Assembly: GCF_042666655.1 (NCBI RefSeq)
Contig: NZ_JBHTDE010000005.1
Coordinates: 276,039-340,038 of the forward strand
Direction of reading: 5' to 3'
Source of the DNA: Paracraurococcus sp042666655
GTDB lineage: Bacteria; Pseudomonadota; Alphaproteobacteria; Acetobacterales; Acetobacteraceae
DNA length: 64,000 bases
The number at the start of each line of letters is the position of its first letter. Within the stretch, counting starts at the first letter, position 1. Below the pieces are notes generated by a model that was not told the origin of the DNA, did no database searches, and was given only the letters and a program-made list of their open reading frames with translations. Positions 62,255 to 64,000 of the stretch are shown in pieces. Position numbers and translations under genes: made by a program.

Positions 62255-63406
62255 ATGCCCAATCGCCGTTCCGTCCTGCTCGCCGGCCTCGCCTTGCCGG
62301 CGCTGGCCCGCCCCGGCTTCGCCGCCGACCCGATCAGGATCGGTATGACCCAGCCGCTGACCGGCGCCGTCGCCGCTTCGGGCAATTACGTCGCCAACGG
62401 CGCGAAGATCGCCACCGAGGCGCTGAACCGCGCCGGTGGCGTGCTCGGCCGGCCGATCCAACTCATCCTCGAGGACAACAAGTCCAACCCGCGGGAGGCC
62501 GTGGCCTCGGTCGAGAAGCTGGTGCTGAGCGACAAGGTGCCGGTGCTGATCGGCGCCTGGTCCAGCACCTTCACCCTGGCGATCATGCCGAAGCTGATCG
62601 AGTACAAGGTGCCGATGGTGGTCGAGACCTCGTCGGCCGCGCGCATCACCACCTCCGGCAACCCCTGGGTCTTCCGCATCTCTCCGACCAGCGAGATGGA
62701 GGCGCTGGCCTTCGCCGAGCAGCTTTCGAAGTTCGACCCGCCGATCAGGAAGATCGGCTTCCTGTCGGTGAACAACGATTTCGGCCGAGGTGCTGCGGAG
62801 AAGTTCAGCGCGGCCCTCGCGGCCAAGGGCATCGCCGTCGGCCGGACCGAGACGATGACGCCGGATGCCACCGACCTCGCGGCGCAGCTGACCGCGCTGA
62901 AGCAGACCGACAGCGACACGGTCTTCGTCACCACCGGCGTCGAGCAGACCACCCTTGCCCTGCGTCAGGCGGTGGAGCAGCGCCTTGGCAAGCGCATCGT
63001 CACCACCGGCGGCGCCTTCCCCGACCAGCTCATCGCCAACCCGCTGCCGGCGGGCAACGAGAGCTTCCATATCCTGTTCTACGCGCCCTGGTTCCCCGAG
63101 AGGGCGCCGCATCCGGCGCTGGCCGCGACCTATACGGAGGAGTGGAAGAAGAAGGGCTGGGAGTTCGCCGGCCTGACCGAGGGCTTCCGCGGCTACGACG
63201 CCATGCTGACCGTGGCGGAGGCCATCCGCATTGCCGGCAAGGCCGAGCCGGCGGCGATCCGCGACGCCTTGTGGAAGGTGAGGATCCCCGGCGTGAACGG
63301 CGACATCGCCTTCCAGAAGGAGGGCCCGGCGGGCCAGGAGAGCGGCCAGAACCGGCCCAACGTCACCATCCTGAAACTCAGCGAAGGCAAGACCAGCCTG
63401 CTCTGA
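62255..63406 (+). CDS. Branched-chain amino-acid-type ABC transporter substrate-binding protein
   Basis: 383-residue periplasmic binding protein of the LivJ/Leu-Ile-Val family. The signal region MPNRRSVLLAGLALPALARPG has a twin-arginine flavour. The mature protein begins ADPIRIGMTQPLTGAVAASG and has DNKSNPREAVASVEKLV, VPVLIGAWSSTFTLA and the hinge segments of type I binding proteins. ATG 62255 has GAGGTGA 7 nt upstream, better than GTG 62246. It is divergent from the amidohydrolase operon (236 nt between), so both may handle the same compound. The permease gene follows with a 1-nt overlap (TGATG). Confidence 0.92.
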   Translation: MPNRRSVLLAGLALPALARPGFAADPIRIGMTQPLTGAVAASGNYVANGAKIATEALNRAGGVLGRPIQLILEDNKSNPREAVASVEKLVLSDKVPVLIGAWSSTFTLAIMPKLIEYKVPMVVETSSAARITTSGNPWVFRISPTSEMEALAFAEQLSKFDPPIRKIGFLSVNNDFGRGAAEKFSAALAAKGIAVGRTETMTPDATDLAAQLTALKQTDSDTVFVTTGVEQTTLALRQAVEQRLGKRIVTTGGAFPDQLIANPLPAGNESFHILFYAPWFPERAPHPALAATYTEEWKKKGWEFAGLTEGFRGYDAMLTVAEAIRIAGKAEPAAIRDALWKVRIPGVNGDIAFQKEGPAGQESGQNRPNVTILKLSEGKTSLL

Positions 63407-63996
63407 TGGACCAGGCGTTACAGCATCTGGTGAACGGCACGGTCCTCGGCGGCACCTATGCGCTGCTGGGGATCGGGCTGACGCTGGTTTTCGGCGTCAT
63501 GCGCGTGGTCAATTTCACCCATGGCGAGCTCTACGCCTTCGGCGCCTACATGACCTATGCGCTGGTCTCGCTGGCGGGGGTGAATTTCTTCGCGGCCCTG
63601 CTGCTGGCGACCTTGGCGGGCGTGGCGCTCGGCGCGCTGCTCGAACTCCTGCTGCTGCGGCGGATGCGCGGGGCGGATATCGACAGCGTCATGCTGGTCA
63701 TGATCGGCGCCGCGCTGGTGCTGCAGAACGGCCAGATGTGGATCTGGGGCGGCGTGGCGAAGCTGATCCCCAACCCCTTCGCCGGATCGCCGCTGGTGTT
63801 CGGCCCGGTCTCCGTCCTTCCCCTGCGGTTGTTCGTGCTGGCGACGGCCGCGGCGCTGCTGCTGGGCTTCTGGCCCAACTTGAACAGTCCCCGTTGGGAG
63901 TCCGTTGGCAAGTGGTTGATTTTGCGCGGCCTGCTGCCTGATTCCCCGGAGTTTGGCAAATATGTAGTGCCACGAACATGGCGAAAAATGGCTTGA
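63406..63996 (+). pseudogene. LivH-type ABC permease, disrupted near codon 155
   Basis: The first about 155 residues are a normal branched-chain amino-acid-type permease: LVNGTVLGGTYALLGIGLTL, FGVMRVVNFTHGE, AFGAYMTYALVSL and LEEEL-like LELLLLRRMRG. After ALLLGFW (about 63873) the sequence changes: lower GC and no hydrophobic helices. The reading frame ends in an unrelated stretch at codon 196. Intact LivH is about 290 residues with further helices and the EAA-like loop. So the gene is cut, most likely by an inserted element. A 1-nt overlap links it to the binding-protein gene. Confidence 0.7.
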
Positions 63997-64000
63997 AAAG
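63874..64000. mobile_element. Low-GC foreign segment, probable insertion-sequence end
   Basis: The last 127 nt have much lower GC and many A/T runs (GAAAAATGGCTTGAAAAG at the edge), unlike the host DNA. It begins inside livH. An inverted pair CCCAAC (63874-63879) and GTTGGG (63893-63898) lies at the start. No transposase is visible before the window ends, so the family is unknown. A local assembly error is the alternative. Confidence 0.4.

Overview
The window is high-GC DNA with dense, overlapping operons and no CRISPR array, rRNA or tRNA gene that I can see. The alphaproteobacterial arrangement rimP-nusA-ylxR-infB-rbfA-truB-rpsO-pnp, the dnaK-dnaJ pair, a red-type form IC RuBisCO operon and the codon bias suggest a Roseomonas-like member of the Acetobacteraceae. 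This placement is an inference from gene content. No marker rRNA is present.

Layout. 1-9 kb: 3' part of dnaK, dnaJ, a PRC-barrel protein, a flavodoxin-family protein facing dapB, then metK, trmB, a small membrane protein and a secreted SGNH-type esterase. 8.6-19.3 kb: the transcription/translation cluster rimP, nusA, ylxR-L7Ae, infB, rbfA, truB, rpsO and pnp. It has a promoter-terminator leader before rimP, a strong terminator between infB and rbfA, and a 533-nt structured leader before pnp. 19.4-21.5 kb: a nitronate monooxygenase-like flavoprotein and an isochorismatase-fold hydrolase.

21.7-30.7 kb: a Calvin-Benson-Bassham operon on the minus strand, cbbF-P-A-L-S-X followed directly by an FGGY pentulose kinase, with the divergent LysR gene cbbR. 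A gamma-carbonic anhydrase-type protein lies nearby. Together these regenerate ribulose bisphosphate, fix CO2 and reactivate RuBisCO; transketolase and epimerase genes are not in the window. 30.7-39.5 kb: lrgAB, a TauD-type dioxygenase, coaBC, a patatin-like protein with a GntP permease, an AI-2E-type membrane protein and an alpha/beta hydrolase.

39.5-51.4 kb: ten plus-strand genes with no gaps. They encode an RND adaptor and pump, seven Mrp/Mbh-like cation/proton antiporter subunits, and an AsmA-family protein. Every junction overlaps by 1-8 nt. 51.5-57.1 kb: a cell-envelope group with an LpxR-type lipid A deacylase, a patatin-like lipoprotein, a DcaP-like porin, a glycine-zipper lipoprotein, a Rap1a/Tai-like secreted protein and a MarR regulator. 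57.2-62.0 kb: a four-gene operon with an amidohydrolase and a three-subunit molybdenum hydroxylase. It is divergent from a branched-chain amino-acid-type ABC operon (62.3 kb to the end), whose permease gene is cut by a low-GC segment at about 63.87 kb.

The most unusual signals are: (1) a dispersed repeat of about 160-175 bp that fills three convergent intergenic gaps almost completely, plus a partial fourth copy; (2) the gapless RND/Mrp-Mbh/AsmA operon; (3) a promoter-attenuator leader whose T-tract runs into the rimP start codon; and (4) the broken livH gene at the right edge.
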